Of a stretch of 64,000 nucleotides of DNA, positions 61,254-64,000 are shown in pieces. Both the position numbers and the translations under genes were made by a program. This stretch comes from CAVYXK01 sp963708245 (GTDB lineage: Bacteria > Pseudomonadota > Alphaproteobacteria > Acetobacterales > Acetobacteraceae), in the NCBI GenBank assembly GCA_963708245.1, contig OY970201.1:4774001-4838000 (forward strand), in the 5' to 3' direction. The notes under the pieces were generated by a model. That model was given only the letters and a program-made list of their open reading frames with translations. It was not told the origin of the DNA and did not search any database. Numbering within the stretch: the first letter of the stretch is position 1; each line of letters begins with the position of its first letter.

Positions 61254-63608
61254 TCAGCGCTCCTTGACGACGTAGGTCCAGAACCGGACGCGGCCGTCCG
61301 GTTCGGTTTCGCGATAGATGCCCTGGATCTCGGTCTCGAATCCGGGGAACAGATTGGCGGCCTCCTCGAACACGCGCAGATACTCGATCATGGGCCGTGC
61401 CGCCTCGGTCAGACGCTCGCCGGGAACGACGCTGGCGATGCCCGGCGGATAGACGACCCAGAGCGTCGTCGCGATCCGCCCGGCGGCTTGCTCGATCGGC
61501 ACGTAGTCCACGTCGTTGCGCACGAGACGCTGCACCGCCTCCGCCGGATGCAGCGCGGGTGCCGGGAAATGCCGCGCGAGGAACTGGGCGCGCTGCAGCG
61601 CGCTGGTGCCGGCTTGCCGGTAGTAGTCGTGCATTTCCGCGCACAGGTCGCGCAGGCCGACACCACGGTAGCGCGCGGACCGCGCGCGGACGAATTCGGG
61701 CATCGCTTCCTCGAGCGGCACGTTGTCGTCGTGCTGGCGCTTGAAGAAGACCAATGCGCTGACGAGGTTACCCGCCTTGCTGCTTTCCACCCCCGGCGTC
61801 AGCAGGAACAGGATCGAGTTGAGATCGTTCTTCTCGGGCACCACGCGGTTCTCGCGCAGCCACGCGGCAAGCACTGGTGCGGGCACGCCGTGTTCGGCGT
61901 AGTCGCCCGTACGCGGGTCGAAGCCCGGGGTGAGCAGTGTCAGCTTGTTCGGATCTGTCATCGCCCAGCCGGCGGCGACATCGTGAAAACCGTGCCAGCG
62001 CGCGCCAGGCGCGAGCGCCCAGAACGACGCATCGGTCGCGAGCGCGTCGGTCGGCACGTCCTCCCACGCCACGTCGCGCTCGCCCGCAGCGTCGTCGGGT
62101 AGCGTGACCCGGTCCGGCACGAAGGGTTCGAAGAACCACTGGCGGGCCGGGTCTGCCTCGCGCATCCGGAATTCGTGCGCGACGGCGCGCAGCTTCTCGC
62201 GCAGCTCGATACCCAGGCGGATCGTATCGTCCCACAGCACTTCGCCGCTGCGGCCCTTCATCATCTGGGCGCCGACATCCAGGCTGGCGAACAGCGGATA
62301 GAACGGCGAGGTGCTGGCGTGCATCATGAAGAATTCATTGAACCGCCGGTGCTCCAGGCGCCGCGCCTGGCCGGCGATGTGGCTGTCGCGCACATGGATC
62401 TGGCTCGCCTGCGAGAAGCTCGCGAGCTGCTTGTGCGTCGACTGCGTCGCCATGATGCCGGGCGCGCTCGCGTCCAGGTCACGCAGGCCCATGGCGAAGC
62501 GGCCGCGATAGATCGGGTGGAACTTCATGAAGCCGGCCCAGGCTTCGTCGAACATGATATAGTCGCACAGATGCCCGATGCGCCGGACGATCTCCTCGGC
62601 CGAGTAGATCGTGCCGTCGTAGGTGCACTGTTCGATGACCGCCACCCGGAACGGGCGCTCGCGCCGCCACGCTTGCGGATCATCGACGAGCGGGTGCGCG
62701 CGGATGCGCTCCCGCAGCGCCGTCTCGTCGAGCGAGGCGGCATCGAGCGGCCCGATCAGCCCGTGCGCGTTGCGATCGGTCGGCAGGTAGATCGGGATGC
62801 CGCCGCCGAGCAGCAGGGCGCCGTGATGCGCGGCCTTGTGGTTGTTGCGGTCGAACAGCACGAGGTCGCCGGGCGCCACGAGCCCCTGCAGCACGACCTT
62901 GTTCGAGGTCGAGGTGCCGTTCAGCACGAAGTACGTCCGCTCCGCGCCGAAGATCTTTGCCGCCTCGCGCTGAGCGGCCAGCGCCGGCCCCTCATGCGTC
63001 AGCAGGTCGCCGAGCTCGACCACCGAGTTGTCGAGGTCGTCGCGAAAGACGGCCTCGCCGAGATGATCCACGAAAATCCGCCCGATCGGGCTGCGCGAGT
63101 AGAACACGCCACCGTTGTGCCCCGGACAGGTCCAGAGCTGGTTGGCTTCCTCATTATAGTCGACGAGTGCCCCGAAGAACGGCGTCTTCAGCGTCTCGGC
63201 GTACTGGCGAAGTCGGCTGACCAGGTTCTTGGCGATGAACTCCGGCGTCTCGTCCGCGAGGAAGACGTAGCCGTCGGCTTCGTACATCACGTCGACCGGG
63301 ATGTCCTCCAGCCGGTGATGGCGCACCAGGATGTAGATCGGCGTTTCCAGTCCGCGCTTGCGGATGAACTGGACCAGCGCCGCCATCTTGCCTTGCGGCC
63401 CGAGCTTGCCCCAGTCGAGCACGACGCAGCCCACTGCGGCGTCGGTGCGGATGACGAGCTCGGCGTCGTCGGGCTTGCGCGCCTTGATGACGGTGTAGCC
63501 GATGCGCGCGACCTCATCGACGATTTGTGCGAGGCGTTGACCCTCCAGATCGTCGTCGTCGAAGGCACGCGCACAGACCAGGAACTTGAACCTTCGCTCG
63601 TACTCCAT
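61254..63608 (-). CDS. Orn/Lys/Arg decarboxylase (PLP-dependent, group III)
   Basis: The 784-residue protein has the three-part plan of inducible bacterial basic-amino-acid decarboxylases. An N-terminal flavodoxin-like wing (about 1-140, with VVLDWGKLGPQGKMAALVQF) precedes the PLP fold (about 150-560) and a C-terminal domain. The Schiff-base lysine is in ATQSTHKQLASFSQ, and the cofactor aspartate in YIMFDEAWAGF. TCPGHNGGVFYSRSPIG and FVLNGTSTSNKVVLQG are further landmarks. It decarboxylates ornithine, lysine or arginine, consuming a proton, for acid tolerance or polyamine supply. No antiporter is adjacent. Product specificity cannot be told by eye. Confidence 0.94.
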   Translation of the reverse strand: MEYERRFKFLVCARAFDDDDLEGQRLAQIVDEVARIGYTVIKARKPDDAELVIRTDAAVGCVVLDWGKLGPQGKMAALVQFIRKRGLETPIYILVRHHRLEDIPVDVMYEADGYVFLADETPEFIAKNLVSRLRQYAETLKTPFFGALVDYNEEANQLWTCPGHNGGVFYSRSPIGRIFVDHLGEAVFRDDLDNSVVELGDLLTHEGPALAAQREAAKIFGAERTYFVLNGTSTSNKVVLQGLVAPGDLVLFDRNNHKAAHHGALLLGGGIPIYLPTDRNAHGLIGPLDAASLDETALRERIRAHPLVDDPQAWRRERPFRVAVIEQCTYDGTIYSAEEIVRRIGHLCDYIMFDEAWAGFMKFHPIYRGRFAMGLRDLDASAPGIMATQSTHKQLASFSQASQIHVRDSHIAGQARRLEHRRFNEFFMMHASTSPFYPLFASLDVGAQMMKGRSGEVLWDDTIRLGIELREKLRAVAHEFRMREADPARQWFFEPFVPDRVTLPDDAAGERDVAWEDVPTDALATDASFWALAPGARWHGFHDVAAGWAMTDPNKLTLLTPGFDPRTGDYAEHGVPAPVLAAWLRENRVVPEKNDLNSILFLLTPGVESSKAGNLVSALVFFKRQHDDNVPLEEAMPEFVRARSARYRGVGLRDLCAEMHDYYRQAGTSALQRAQFLARHFPAPALHPAEAVQRLVRNDVDYVPIEQAAGRIATTLWVVYPPGIASVVPGERLTEAARPMIEYLRVFEEAANLFPGFETEIQGIYRETEPDGRVRFWTYVVKER

Positions 63609-64000
63609 CGAACCGAGATTCCCCCCGATGGCTGTTCCGCGTGCGCGCGCCGCGCAGGTTTAGGGTCGGATCGGCGCGGCCGGCAATCGTCGCTTCCATG
63701 ACACCACCCCTCGCGAGGACGTGGGCGCCGTGCCCACACCCGGCTCCTGCCGATCAGGCGGCGCGGAAATTGCCGAAGTGCCACGGGGCAGTCCGTGTCC
63801 AGCTCCTCGGGGAACAGCCCGCTTCCAGCCGCTCGCCGGCTCCTGCGGTTCTGGAACGACGAGGTGCTTCGGAATCTGGTAGGCGTGTTGACCATGATTG
63901 CGAAGACCGCCCGCGGCCCCCTCCCCCCGCCCCCCTCCCGCAACGGGAGGGGGAGTCCTGCGTCACCCTAAATGCCCCTCCTCGAATCATCTGGCATATC
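63609..64000. other. Upstream gap with a G/C-rich inverted repeat
   Basis: No gene is evident. The region must contain the decarboxylase promoter on the minus strand. CCCCCTCCC and GGGAGGGGG arms (63912-63955) around CGCAACGG form a hairpin related to the dispersed palindromes. The window ends in this gap. Confidence 0.55.

Noticed and set aside
62175..63701. 508-codon plus-strand frame opposite the decarboxylase
   Set aside because: Antisense to a full PLP decarboxylase; no domain or ribosome site of its own.

Overview
The window is high-GC DNA from an alphaproteobacterium. Heme-type FixL with FixJ and FixK-like regulators, aerobic molybdenum hydroxylase genes, Tat-exported solute-binding proteins and the insertion-sequence repertoire all fit Rhodospirillales/Acetobacteraceae. 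This is an inference, because the window holds no rRNA or other marker gene.

Layout. 1-2.4 kb: end of a short-chain dehydrogenase, an unknown protein and an enolase-superfamily sugar-acid dehydratase. 2.5-4.0 kb: a 1.5-kb insertion sequence with an 18-bp target duplication, just upstream of a molybdenum hydroxylase operon (4.1-8.2 kb) whose large-subunit gene carries a one-base frameshift. 8.3-12.2 kb: a tightly overlapped leftward cluster of proline-rich protein, glycosyltransferase, acyl-CoA dehydrogenase-like protein (frameshifted), PIG-L deacetylase and NodS-like methyltransferase. 12.4-15.3 kb: a Tat-exported luciferase-like oxidoreductase and a lone family-5 binding protein. 15.3-19.3 kb: a copper-handling cluster (DUF2946, a secreted protein, CopC, PCuAC, CopD, Sco). 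19.3-21 kb: an IS630 element inside a decayed gene.

21-35 kb: an S9 peptidase, then a low-oxygen block of single-gene units (DHOD-like protein, GlgA, a PAS/DHp protein lacking the kinase domain, two Crp/Fnr regulators, glucan phosphorylase, FixJ, CBS-BON protein, ChaB, host-attachment-like protein, heme FixL). Five FNR/FixK-type palindromes lie in front of these genes. The block looks like an oxygen-sensing regulon that switches glycogen turnover and stress functions. 35-43.4 kb: a TauD-type dioxygenase and a complete family-5 ABC importer with two near-identical tandem binding proteins. 43.4-53.1 kb: a possible small RNA, a GT2-GT4 fusion glycosyltransferase, a FAD oxidoreductase with an M20 amidohydrolase, a DUF4258/DUF2283 pair, an EamA exporter with an Lrp regulator, and a chromosomal colicin-E3-type RNase gene overlapping a two-domain partner gene and facing an adenine methyltransferase.

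53-61 kb is a graveyard of mobile and defence DNA. A STAND NTPase gene is split by an IS256 element; excising the element and one copy of its 8-bp duplication restores one frame. The IS256 transposase gene itself carries a small palindromic insertion. Also here are an IS701 remnant, a duplicated DUF2442 segment flanking a DUF1778/GNAT toxin-antitoxin pair whose toxin seems to have lost its start codon, and a displaced copy of the Lrp gene's 3' end. 61-63.6 kb holds an Orn/Lys/Arg decarboxylase. A family of short palindromic repeats (CTCTCCCGC/GCGGGAGAG type) is scattered through the window, one copy being translated inside the Sco gene.

The strongest candidates for new biology are the colicin-E3-like RNase with its winged-helix-extended partner (51.5-52.5 kb), the interrupted STAND NTPase, and the FixLJ/FNR-box regulon.
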